From: Clusia tigrina
Lineage: Eukaryota; Arthropoda; Insecta; Diptera; Clusiidae
Direction of reading: 5' to 3'
Assembly (NCBI GenBank): GCA_920105625.2
Contig: OV050030.1
Coordinates: 412,501,034 to 412,565,033 of the forward strand
DNA: 64,000 bases
This document shows positions 23,695-35,599 of this stretch, one piece after another. The notes beneath the pieces were generated by a model. That model saw only the letters and a program-made list of their open reading frames with translations, was not told where the DNA came from and made no database searches. Positions within the stretch are counted from its first letter, which is position 1; every line of letters begins with the position of its first letter. The position numbers and the translations under genes were made by a program.

Positions 23695-26600
23695 TAATAT
23701 AATAAATATATAAATATAAAAATATATATAATATATAAATAAATATAATAACTATATAAATAAATTCAGAAAAATAAATAAAAAGAATAAATAAATAAAT
23801 ACAGAATATCAGATTTTTGATGAATTCCCTTAAAATCCTGATAAACTTAAAGTATGCTTCCAGTACAACAAACGAAATACGCTCCAGAAATTCGGAGGAA
23901 CTAGCATATGTATTGATATAAAGACATAAAATATTTAATATATGACAAGATAGAGCACAGACTCATCTATTAACAAAGCTCTTGAAATCTATCCGCCACG
24001 CTTTGAGAATTTTTACATACTTGAACTATTTTGCCTTATAACTATCCCAGGATTCGATTGACCACAGACTACTTCTCAACGTATTAAGATATGTGAAACT
24101 ACTCAAAGTGAAAATTATGATCGAAAATTAGCCCATTAAAAGTTGTCCCGGAAGCATTTGTAATATTACAGACAGTTAGCGGCGATGATGGTCTGAAATA
24201 TGGACACGTGTTTGAAAATGATTTGTAATGGATTTCAAAGTGAACAGTAATTATTGCCCGCAATTATCACAATTAGGCCAACTGAAGCTAACGAAATTAT
24301 TAGACGCGTCTTAAAAACTCAATGTACGAATGAAGTGAAAGTGGATGGTTGGGAAATGATTATTTTACTGACACTCGTATGCGTTTTAATAGTTCTGGTA
24401 ATCATGCATTTATGACCAGACAACAGACCGTTTAATTTAGGAACGAGTGTCTTACTCTGAATGGTCTGTTTTCGTGCATAAGAGAATGTTGTTGTTTATC
24501 ATGTGGCAGCTGCACTGGAAGAGTTTTTCGTAGCTTTTAGAGACTATCCAGAAGCACCGAAATAGGGGTTTTAAAGAACCAAGAGAGTGTTTGATTTCTA
24601 AAATTATGTTTGGAGGCAAATCAAACTTTTTGGCTGCTAACTTTGATTATATCAAAAATTATTAAGACAACAATTGCAAAAATATATTAAACAAAACTAT
24701 TATAAACATTTTTAAAACATACAAAAAGTAAATTCAATTTTCAGAACAAAAATAATAGTATACAAAATATTCTCGTCTCTTTGCTGACACACGAATAATG
24801 CTCTGAAGTTGCTTACATAACTTGAGCTTTGTGGGTGTGTGGACATTCAAACTTGTTACTGACCAGCCTATTATCCACCAATAGACCCGCTTATTATTCA
24901 ATTAATTGCGTAGCTTACAAGTAGGCATAGATTGAAATAATTGCAGCAATGATTGCAAGACTGGTAGGCGGGAAAGTGACAATGATTGCCATTGCTCTGT
25001 TGCAACTCTGGCTGAGGAGGTAATAAAGGTAACCACCGTTTTATTTGTGTCATAATTAAATGACAAGAGAACTCATGACGTCAGCAGTAGTGAAAATACC
25101 ATTCTTTTGTTAGTCAATATTACAAATACAATTCAATTGAGTTCAGATCTGATGAAATTTGTGCACACTAATTCAGTGAAGTCGTCGTCGACATTGTACG
25201 AGCAGCATTTGTAGCCATAGACCGCTATAAGCGGCTTGTAACGCTTGATCGAACACAATTGTTGTTGATGATAAGTCGGCCTGATTGCAACCAATTGCAT
25301 TAATTGCACGCATTCATGTGTCAAAATCCCCAAATCAATGTCAAGCGTACGAATAATGACCGCCACAACCACAACGCAACGTAACGCAACCCAACGCACC
25401 ACAACGCAACATTTCTGCTGACTTTACACATTTAATTGGGTCTTCATTAATTGCATTGCTGCGACATTAGTTTATGCCCATTAAATATAAAGTACGCACA
25501 TTTATCTATTGTGCCGCATACGGGTACCATGGGTCGTATCATGGATGGATGTGGATGTGTGAATTATGACCTTCAACTTTTAATTTAATGTAGCGCAACT
25601 TACGAATTATGGCATCACATCTTAAGAATAGGTGGCGGCATCGTGGATGGGGGACATTTTATTGTTGCCGCATGGAAAGGCAATTCCAAAATTGTCCATA
25701 AAATTACGCAATGCTCATGTATCAAAGCAGTCAGGGCTGTAGTGGGTCAACAGGAGAACGCGAAGCACTGAATTCGAATAAAATAATTCTGGCAATATTG
25801 GCGTTTGCGGTAATGCTTTTCGGGGAGGCGTGAGACATGTCCCTAAATGAAAATTCAAGTATTTTTAGATGTAAAAACCTGTCTTGTGTGTGATTCAATC
25901 CCCTTAAGGCGTGCCTGCAAGGTTCTAATGTTATCTACATTTCGTACTTAATTATATGATCCCTAAAGAAAGAATATAAAAAAAAGATATGGAAAATATG
26001 GACAACCTAGTGGACATCTCAGACGTTACCACCAAAGGTCTAATGCCCTTCATCATTAGGTCCAGTTAGTTAGTGAAAGCGATGAAATTGACTGGTACCA
26101 CATTGGGTCATATTGGTAAAAGCGGGCTTTCGCAATGAGGGTGACCACTTCTAATTATCAACCTATGGAGAAGATGTTAGGATAGGCAATGTGCCATATG
26201 ATGTATTCTGTCATACACCTCTTAGGATAAAAGTCGGTACTCTATCCTTCTTAAAGCTTTAGCCTGATCAACGGTTTGCACTCAAAGCTCACAGTCACAA
26301 TCATTGTATTGTCCTCCTTTTGTTCTTGTTCCGCCTTCCGTTTAGGATTAACTTAATAGATTTAGGTGAATGGAGTATATATTGCCCAGAGAAAATGCCG
26401 TACGTGTCTTCTTTCCCAGAAGTGCTAAACTGATTTGTGACAAGAGCTGTAAAACAGAATCTTGATAGCCTAAGAGCAGGTAATAGTTTCCATTTACCTC
26501 TCGTTCTACTCTCAAACCCCGATTTGGAGGAAAACCAAATGAGTGCTCAGCAAAGTTACAAGAATATGATCCCAAGATCGTTGATAAACCATCTAGGAAG

Positions 26601-29600
26601 GAGATGGCCACAAATGCAATTTGTTTATATAAAACTTATTGGATTCAAATCAATCAATGCTTGAGTTGGTCCAAAGATAATGTTGTGAACAATAATTTTA
26701 CTAATAATTCGTTCACAGAATAGTGTCAAGTGATAATTTTCTTTCAATTGATTTTTCAAACAGTTTTTTTTTCTTCGACTTGTCCCACGGGCCCACTTAC
26801 CCACCCAATGTTTGATTTAATATCAGTACACTAAGGCAACCATTGTACAAGATTTATTAACTAAACAGTTTAACAAGAGCTTAACAATAATTTAATAATT
26901 ATAATTATTTTATCGGAAACTTATTTTACGTATTTAACTGCCCCAGTATTCGCTGCCTTCGAGTTCATTCCTGCACACTCCAGCAACAAGTTCATTAGAG
27001 CGAATGGGCTATCATCATTTTATACTGGTTGTTTATGACCCACTGTCTACTGTTAATGACCTGCTGTTTATAAATTTCTCACTAGTTACTAATTTTGATA
27101 GCTTTATAATATGTATCCATGTATCCAAAATATCCGGATTACCATAAATGGAATTATTTTTTTGAGGAATTGTTTAATTAATGGAGCAATGTAATTCAAG
27201 CAATGTAAATAAGCATTGATTCAGATTCTCGCATAAGAATACTTGTTGTACAAATGTTGATAGTTTGATTTTGAAAGACTTTAGTCTTCTCTATGATTTC
27301 TAGAAGTCTCTGAAGTAATTAGAGTTGATTATGGAAATATTTATTAACCAATTCGAATCTATGCAGTAGTCCCATTTTGTAGATCAGCAGTTAGTTCCAA
27401 GTGAATGATAACTCAATTCAGCCTGAAAATGAGTTAGTTAACGATTTCAGGGATGTGACAGAAAATCGGTGGTATCACATATGAATCAGTAGAACTATGT
27501 TCCAAAAGAAAGTTTTATTGTAATTGAAATTTGAAGGTATAGTTGTCGATATATTCAAGTATTGTAAACATTATAAGCATACCGCGTAACACAGAATGAG
27601 GCTATTTTTAGGGGAACTACTTTCTTCACCGAAACAAAAAAAAAGTTCGTTTCGTTATTCGGAATGATGCCATTAATGATCCAAATTAATTAATCAAATT
27701 CTAGAATAAATTAGAAGATGGTTAAGTTAACGAAATCGGTTCATTTTTGTCAATTCACCATTAATACCATTAAAATCAAAGTATTTTGATGACTGAACGC
27801 GATGATCTAACAATAATGTAGATAGTACCTATGTGGACAGAGCGTAAATATGCGTTTTAAGCATTTAATTAGACATAGTTATGGTCTCCCGCTAAACTCA
27901 CTGTTTATACGGATGGTGGGGCCTCTGTTTTAGCCCCACCGTGCGCATCTAGCATTGAGTTACCTACGCATTGTGCGTCACGGTGGGCTGAGCATAGCCA
28001 CCGCCAACAATCGACATGCTTTGCAGAAGGCAAACGACCCAATAAAATGCTACCAATTAAGAAATTAAAGACTCTTTAGCGAAAACTTTGCTTTAGAAAA
28101 ATTTTAAAAATAAATAAAAAAAGAAACATGCCGAGCATTAAATTAAAATTTCAGCAAATAAATTAAAAGGAAAATTGCCCCTTCTTTGGCGGCAATTTTG
28201 GCAGCCAAACTTCTTCCGGCGCTTTTGTTCTTCACTCCGTTGGTCCGTGGCGCACTTCAACTGGGCAAATTATAAGCACCTTTTTATGGAGAGCCCAGAA
28301 TTTATTATTGCACGTAATAAAATCCATTAGGTGAAAATTTTTTACTTAATGGCTGCTTGCGTCTCTTCGCCAGCCTTCATTTTTGTTTTTCGGTACTCCA
28401 CTTTTCTCCTTGGCTTTTTTTCTTTGCCGAGTACACCTTTTTTCACCTTTTCGCATCTTCCAGTTTTTATTATAAGTTTTTTTAAAACATTCTTTTTATG
28501 TATTTTTTACTTATTCCAATTTTTTTCATTTTCTGTTTCTTAACTGTTCTCTTTTTACGAACTTTTCTTTTTGTTATCGTTTCATGGCGTTCATAAAAAT
28601 GTATCATAAATCATAATTTGTTATGTTTGCTAATGGCTTATAAGAAAAAAATAAAAACAAAAATAAAAATATATAGCGAAAGAGAGCGAAAAGTAAACTA
28701 AGGCATTTCAGAAGTTTGCTGTACGGTTCATTTTCTGTAGTTCATAGTCCCGTACTCGCTTACTTAGGCAATCTCATTTATTTTCTGTTCCTTCGTTACA
28801 TGGCAGACTGTTCACTGTGTCCAGCACACGTGCCTCGTAGATAAACAATTTATTAAGTTTTTGGTTTTTTTGGCGCCTTAACTGTTATTTATTGATCCAA
28901 AAGCGCATCATCTTCTGTTGGAGCGTCATAACCAACGCCTTCCAAGCCTTCTGCTGGCCTTTAATCACTCTAATTGTTTGCATTCATTAGTCAAATTGAG
29001 TTTCCGCTTGTGTGTTCTTGTTGTTGTCTGTATCATAATTTCTGGTGATTAATATTTTACGTATTCATTTATAAAATTTTGTTCATAACTTTCTTGTCGG
29101 ATAAATTGTGTTCGGGAATTGTTTCCACGCTTCGCTGTACTCTTTACTAATTAATATTGTTTTTATAGAATACAGAATACAAGTATTATTTGGTAGTTAT
29201 TTTGTGCCAGGTACAAGTAATTCCATTTCAATTATATGTTCCCCTATTAATTAACTGATTAAAGCATTCGTATCTTCAGTGTTGTTTTCCAATCATGTCA
29301 CCTTTTAATTCTCTGATTCAATCATTCTAATTTTTTGTGTTATATTTGGTATATTTTCTTCCTTGGTATCGAAAGTATTCTAACCCATTTCGATAATGTG
29401 TTCATTGCACCGAACAATAATATTGCCTATATTCAATAATTCAAGCAAGAAAAGAAGGATCTATGATCTTAGGAACTCTAAGAAGGTACTATACTAATAA
29501 TACTAATATATGCTATTCAGTACTCAAAGGCTTCGGATGTTCACGAAGTTTAAGCAGAATAGAGTTGAGCATTGGGACTAAGTTAAGAATACACAGAGCA

Positions 29601-32050
29601 AGGTTAAGAACTAACTTATTTGTAATAAAATTTGGGATGTTAAATCCCACGCTTGCCTGCGTTCTGACATCTCTTCCTTCTCTCTCTCTCTCTCTCTATT
29701 TCTCTTTCATAACTTTCTGGTTCAAAAAGTAAAGATTATCAACTCGGTCTGGAGTGAAACTTCTGGATTATATTAGCTTGGAAATTCTGGGTCATATGGA
29801 TAAACTAACAACAGATGTGATCATCAAATATAACTCAATGCTTTCACTCTACAGCGATTGGATTCATCTTTTAGTATTCATATTTTCTTTTACAAGTGAA
29901 TTTGTGTGGTTGAGTCTATCCAGATCATTACATAATAGTTCCTAAAAAGAATCTAATGATCTGATTAATTGAATTCTATATTGTAAATAATTATATTTAT
30001 AGTAGTTTTATTAATTAAATATATAGTAAATTTTAATCTGCGACTCAAAGACCCTGACAGCCAGTGCTCACACTAGTTTTATTTCCATGAATTATATTAT
30101 TATAATGAATAATATCACAAATATTAATATTTTTCTTTTTTTATACGTAATCATCTGTTAATCATCACTAATGCAAATTTTCTTATATGATTTCCTGATT
30201 TTAATTGTGGGAGACTTTCTAAATGAAATTGTTCATGAGAAAAAACCAATCAGTTTCCTTATATAGACATATATGCAACTGAATATATTTGCAAATTTGT
30301 AATGTGATCAAATTCGTAGCTTACAAATTGTTTTGGAGGGCCAGTATAACTACAGATTAGCAATAGCAATGTGATGAGTGCGAAAATTACTCATTTTTAC
30401 AGCTTTAGAGTAAAAAGAATAAACTCAAAGAGATTCCAAATCGTTTTTGAGTGAGAGTGTAGAGTTATAAATATGTGGAATAAAACAACGAAACGAATCA
30501 TTTACAATTGCGGAAGTACTCTCTTTTATGTTTGTCTGCCTCTTTGACCCACTCTTTGTTTCTCCCTCTATCTTTGCTCTACTGATACTGATATATATTA
30601 TGAAACGATGTAACACAATGAATGAAATGAAACCGCAGAAAAAATTAACATTTGAAACACACACTCTCTGTTTCTCACTAAGCCACCCTCTCTCCTTCTC
30701 TAACTCTGCCCCCTCTCTAACACTCTTTCTCCATCTCCATCTCCAGCTCTCTCTGTCTCTCTCTCTCTGTGTCTCCTTTCTCTGTCTCTCTTTGCCTCTC
30801 TCTGTCTGTCTTGAATTCTCTACCGCTATGAACTAATGTTATGAAACGATGCATCACTACGAATGAAATGAAGTCAAATAAGAAGCAGGGGGAAGAGAAG
30901 TGTTACCATTATAATTATATAAATGTCTGGTATCAATCGACTACATTCGCTTCATTTGTATCATGATCGGATAAGACTCTACCAAGAATGTACACTGTAG
31001 ATGATAGAGCTCGCATGACGCACGAAGTTATTGTCGCAAAAATTTTGTTCGAGGGATTTTGTAGTAAACCCCTTTCATACTAATTGGATTCTGCTTCCAC
31101 TTGCCGCTCACCAATTTTTGTGAAATCGCGATCACTTCCATTGCACGAAAGTTTGAGTGATTCTATATCTATGTATGTATACTCTTTCATTCTACTCTTA
31201 TGATATATATCATAGTCGAATAAACTCTATTAGAAAAAAGTGACATTTAATTTATGTGTCTCAACTGTAACAATGAGCATACGAGTATATGTGAATATAA
31301 TGCGATGACCGTGGATGGAAAAGCTTAAGGAAAAGGACCACAAATATGTCACTTTCCTCTCGAGGGGAGATAGGAAGAGATCACAGAGACGCGACAGTTG
31401 AACGTCTCTCGTTTTGCGAACACTTACATAGGCTGATTTTCTTCAGAACCAATGAGAAACAAACCTATCCATATAGCAACTAATGATAAACAAAGACAGT
31501 TTTTATTAAACGTCAGAAAATTTGACGATTAAGTGTCGGTTCTCTGTGCTCTCTGGTATTGTACACCCTTCTCTGGCCTGTAAACCAGTTTGGTAGAACT
31601 TTACTCATTTTTGAATATCACCCATTTACAGCCAAAATATCTTAAAGTACTCAAGTGTTGTGGCGCTCAATTTGATGCATTTCACATGCGTGTGCTACCG
31701 CAGCCTACAATCAAAAACAAACTTTGAAGTCTTGGTAGATATTTCCGCACCAGAAGTCTAGGATTTCTGCAATTTTATCCTCGTATACTCAACATGGTGC
31801 TCAAAAGAGGCTTTGAGATGTTAAAACAAAGAATTTTTTACAGTAAATCAAACTGCGGAACTTTCTCGGAATTGTAAAATTATAATTAAGCGGTGTTAGG
31901 TTTTTTTACAATTGTTCACTATTTTCTTATGTACCAGATTTCACTGCAATAAATATGGGATAAAAGTGTGGGTTCATTCCAAATACTAATATTCCAGACT
32001 TCAATGGGATCCATGAGGAATTGAAGTATGCAATCATTATAAATATCAAT
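23695..32050. other. Long noncoding stretch, nothing assigned apart from simple repeats
   Basis: About 8.3 kb. I recognise no gene or transposon. 25140-25900 and 27880-28330 are more mixed in composition, with TAATTA/ATTA words, and look like typical fly noncoding DNA. A minus-strand frame at 26348-26611 and a plus-strand frame at 26437-26664 overlap and neither is recognisable. Two similar segments with ATGAAACGATG and GAATGAAATGAA occur at 30600 and 30841. Confidence 0.5.
30655..30815 (+). repeat. CT-rich simple sequence
   Basis: Dense CTCT/TCTGTCTC runs, the source of the SLSLSL frame on the plus strand. No fixed longer unit. Confidence 0.9.
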
Positions 32051-32194
32051 ATCATTTTTTTTTTTTTTTAATATCCAAATTTTTTATTGCAATCTGTTAC
32101 ATTCAATCACATTCAGCAATATTTAATAACTTAAGACTAATTTTTGTATTTACTGTCTTTTAGGGACTACACCCAGTGGTGCAGCCATTGCCTA

Positions 32195-33290
32195 TTAGCA
32201 CAGGAGACCTGTTGTGGATTTTCTCTTCAGTCGGATGAAAGTGAAGGGGTTGGAAGTGAGTTCCGATATCAGTGGATTTGGGTGGACTAGGAGTCTCAGA
32301 TTGTGCGAAGTAGAGAGCTTTTTTATTTCTTGAGCGACTGTAGGAACTTTGAGGTCACGATGGATTTGGTTGTTTGTGACATAATAGGGCGCGTTTACAA
32401 TCATTCTTAGGGTCTTTGATTGGAATCTTTGAAGTATTTCAACATTGGAAGTTGCCGCAGTGCCCCACAGCTGAATACCGTATGTCCAAACTGGTTTTAA
32501 AATTGCTGAGTACAAGAGCAATTTGCTATCGATTGAGACTTTGGAGTTTCGATTCAAGAGCCAGTGTAGATTTCTGAGCTTTATACTGAGGGATTTTCGG
32601 TTTGTAAATATATGTGTTTTCCAAGTTAATCTTCTGTCGAGGTGCATCCCAAGGTATCTAGCCTCATTACATTGGGGTATATTTATGCCGTTGAGTTTCA
32701 CGGGTGGGCAGGTGTTTCGTTTGAGAGTGAATGTAACCTGGACTGATTTTGTTTCGTTCAACTTGATTTTCCATTTTTTTAGCCAGTCAGTAATTTTATT
32801 TAGCCCACTCTGAATTTTAGAGGAAGCTAAGTGTGGGAGAGTGTCAACAGCTAAGACAGCAGTGTCATCTGCAAAGGTACCTATGGTGACTCCTTCAGCT
32901 GATGGTAAGTCGTACGTGTGGAGTAGATAAAGTATTGGGCCCATGACACTTCCTTGGGGTACGCCTGCTAAGCTTTCATGGAGCTCAGATTGTTCCTCAC
33001 CTTGCTTTACGAAAAAATATCTATCTATAAGATAAGACTTGATTAACACATAGTAGTTAATGGGGAGTGTAGTTTTTATTTTGTAAAGCAAGCCAACGTG
33101 CCAAACGCGATCAAATGCTTGCGAGATGTCAAGAAACGCTGCTGTACAATATTTTTTATGTTCGAATGCAGTGTGTATATACTCAACAATCCTATGAACC
33201 TGTTCGATTGTGCTGTGTTTTTTCCTGAATCCAAATTGATGATTTGGAATTAGCTTTCGCTCTTCTATATTTGGGAGTAGTCTTTCAGAA
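32195..33290 (-). pseudogene. Jockey-type reverse transcriptase, main frame
   Basis: Copies the element RNA at the chromosomal target. Read from 33290 the frame shows QFGFRKKHSTIEQVHRI and RT motif A LDISQAFDRVWH with the first catalytic Asp (near 33130-33090). Motif B follows as GVPQGSVMGPILY, then motif C FADD (32875-32864), motif D YLGMHLDRRLTW, and the thumb ending GIQLWGTAATSNVEILQRFQ. The TTG at 33091 is internal and not a start, because coding similarity continues upstream without a break. The domain core is complete and the three catalytic Asp are intact. Confidence 0.93.
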
Positions 33291-33503
33291 AAAGGGTTTC
33301 CATGAGTTTAGAAGCAATCGGTAACAAGCTAATTGGGCGATACGATTCAACTTTATCAGCGCTTTTTCCGGGTTTGAGAATCATTTTTAATTGTGACATT
33401 TTTAATTGAGGAGGTATAAAGACAGATGTTAGTACCGCGTTAAATAAGTAGGTAAGATATGTCACTCCTTCTTCTGGAAGTTGTTTTAATATTTTTCCAG
33501 TGA
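33265..33503 (-). pseudogene. Jockey-type RT fingers, shifted frame
   Basis: Contains the fingers region YRPISLLPIASKLME, the common LINE RT motif that precedes the palm. The frame runs on into LFLKDYSQI and a stop at 33265, but the true continuation (SERLLPNIEERKLIP) lies in another frame. The shift maps to the CTTTTTCT run at about 33290-33297 and needs only one base. Upstream it is cut at about 33503 by 5' truncation. Confidence 0.88.
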
Positions 33504-33564
33504 TTTATGATCATATGAATTTATGCGCCATGTAGTTGGCTGATTGACCACTGACCACTCTCTT

Positions 33565-33679
33565 ACCTCCCACTGACCTCCCACTGATCTCCCACTGACC
33601 TGCAACTGAGCTGCCACTGACCTCCCACTGACCTCCCACTGACCTCCCACTGACCTCCCACTGACCTCCCACTGACCTG
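33565..33679 (+). repeat. 11-bp minisatellite
   Basis: Ten units of ACCTCCCACTG plus a partial, with variants ATCTCCCACTG, ACCTGCAACTG and AGCTGCCACTG in units 3-5. The unit 33565-33674 phase is exact. Minus-strand frames reading SVGGQWEV repeats are products of it. Confidence 0.95.
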
Positions 33680-33689
33680 TACACACGCT

Positions 33690-34600
33690 TCTTTCCCACT
33701 CCCACAGCACGTAGTAACCCTTCCCTTCCCAACTCTCTCCTTGGTAATCAATCACTGTGATGCATTGAAATATCCAAAAATTTTCCACTCATTCGAAATA
33801 TGCCAACTTTGTAACATTTCAATTGCAATTCACATTTATAGTTCGCTGAACACTGCACTTCTCCTCGTATATTGATCTGCTACTTAAGCACTTTTTTCTG
33901 ATTGGAAACAATCATTAAAATAAATAAAATTATTAATTATTATTATTAATTAATACATGATTTTTTTGTTGAACATTCGCCATATCTCTGAATATAAATA
34001 ATGATTTTTTTTTTGCCCGTATTTTGACCACAAGCGACAAACGTGTTGACAATGTTATTATAATCACTTCGCAAATTTTTTTCGGGCCAACAATAGAGAG
34101 CAATTATAAGTAATTAAAAATGTATTTATGCATGATGCGTACAATTATTTTGCATAATTAGAATACGCAACATAATTCTTTTTTCAAATTACCCATTCAA
34201 TTGAACAGAAAAAATAGAACCCTCTAATTTATTGGAAAAGTCGTGATAAAAGTGTACCCGACGCATTGGAAAGATAATGAGCGAGAAGAAGGAAGTGTGA
34301 AGTTTTCGTGTCCTTGTAGTCTATTGATGTCGGTCTGGTTGAAGTGAAAATATGCTACAAAATATTTCAATGTTTCAGATTTTAGTACGGTTATAATATG
34401 TAAAACTAAGAGGACATGAAATAAGCAAACTATAATTGAAAGAACAACTCAGATAAACTTGATACAATCTTTAAAACATGACCTCGGAGTATCTAAGTTT
34501 CAGTGAAGAAACCTGTAGTCAACCAATCAAAAAAGAAGCCTCCAACAATTGGACCATAATTTAATGAGGGTCCTGTGGGTCAATGTATAATTCTATACTA
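33690..34600. other. Noncoding AT-rich stretch
   Basis: No gene, RNA or transposon recognised. Confidence 0.55.
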
Positions 34601-34639
34601 TGACTTATATACTATTATTATATATTCAGGAATAAACAG

Positions 34640-35110
34640 GGTTTTGGAACAACTTATCATTTCCCCAGCTTACTAAGCAATAAAGAAGCTGTATTGTTAC
34701 CTCGACAAGTAAGGAAGTGAATCCTCATTTCGGGCTTGAAAGTAAGTTTTGGAACAGAATATAATTCACGCGACTAAGTAAGGTTCATTCTATGAAATCG
34801 AGGGTGGGGAGTTATATATATAGTTTCGCATTTCCATCGACTAGAAATAAAGAAGTAGATGCTGACATCATGCCAGACAAAACTATTCGGAACAGTTTTA
34901 AATTCCCTGCACTAACTAACTAAGGAAGTGGATATTTCTTTCGACCCAGAAATAGGGTGGGGAGCCGTCAATAATTCCTTCGACTAAATTAGAGAGTGCA
35001 TCATGATTTCGGAGCAGTGAGAAAGTTTCACTGAATATACTAAATACGGAATATTGACCCGACTCCCAACGTATTTGATGGAAACATCGACCGGAAACTA
35101 AATAAAGGAT
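34640..35110 (+). repeat. Degenerate ~68-bp tandem repeat
   Basis: A phrase of the type CGACTAAgTAAGGAAGTGgAT, then a segment with ATTTCG, recurs at about 34706, 34770, 34838, 34911 and 34980, with a weaker one near 35091. Spacing is 64 to 73 bases, and GGGTGGGGAG occurs in two units (34803 and 34955). Units are strongly diverged, so the array is old. Confidence 0.6.
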
Positions 35111-35553
35111 TCTATAAGAAATATTAGTTGATGCACCGTCCAGTACGACAATAATTGATAAAAGAGATTTGATGTTCCAGAGAATAATAATAATTCGAAA
35201 CACACATCCCGCTAGTTTGTGGAAAGAAATTAGGTAATAGGTAAAAAAGTTGGTATTATAAATTGTTGTGTCTATAAACCCAACTAATTATAATGGATAT
35301 CTGTGCATATAAATATTCATCACCCGAATCTCCAACTTTTACAAGATAGATATATAAACACATAGGATGAGCACAACTCTGGAGTATATTAGGAAACACA
35401 GTTGGGGAAACTTTAAACATATGCGTAGATGAAACTGAGTTAGGGAACAAGCCAACACAGTGGTTCTTATAACTGTCGACAAGTGCCCAATCTCGACACA
35501 ATAACTTTTGATAAATCTATGCAAAACTTAATTCTTTGAATCTCCAGAATCCA

Positions 35554-35595
35554 TGAAGAGAACATGTGTATGAAAACATACACATGTTCTCTTCA
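35554..35595. repeat. Perfect inverted repeat, 19-bp arms, AAAA loop
   Basis: The left arm TGAAGAGAACATGTGTATG is matched without error by its reverse complement after four A. It is not in a recognised gene. It could form a 19-bp hairpin in DNA or RNA. Confidence 0.95.
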
Positions 35596-35599
35596 GACC

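Larger units (their letters stand above)
32055..33503 (-). mobile_element. 5'-truncated Jockey-type LINE
   Basis: A minus-strand non-LTR retrotransposon whose 3' end is marked by a T15 run at 32055-32069 (poly(A) on the element strand). It starts inside the RT region (GKILKQLPEEG near 33500) and so lacks ORF1 and the endonuclease. There is no RNase H domain after the RT, which fits the Jockey group and differs from the LINEs at 5, 7, 14 and 23 kb. A single-base frameshift near 33290 is the only clear break in the RT frame from 33503 to 32195. The truncated side lies about 60 bases from an 11-bp minisatellite. Confidence 0.93.

Noticed and set aside
30528..30836. 102-codon frame with SLSLSL
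   Set aside because: Translation of CT-rich simple sequence.
33486..33788. Repeat protein with SVGGQWEV units
   Set aside because: It is the minus-strand reading of the 11-bp minisatellite; all three frames give similar repeats.
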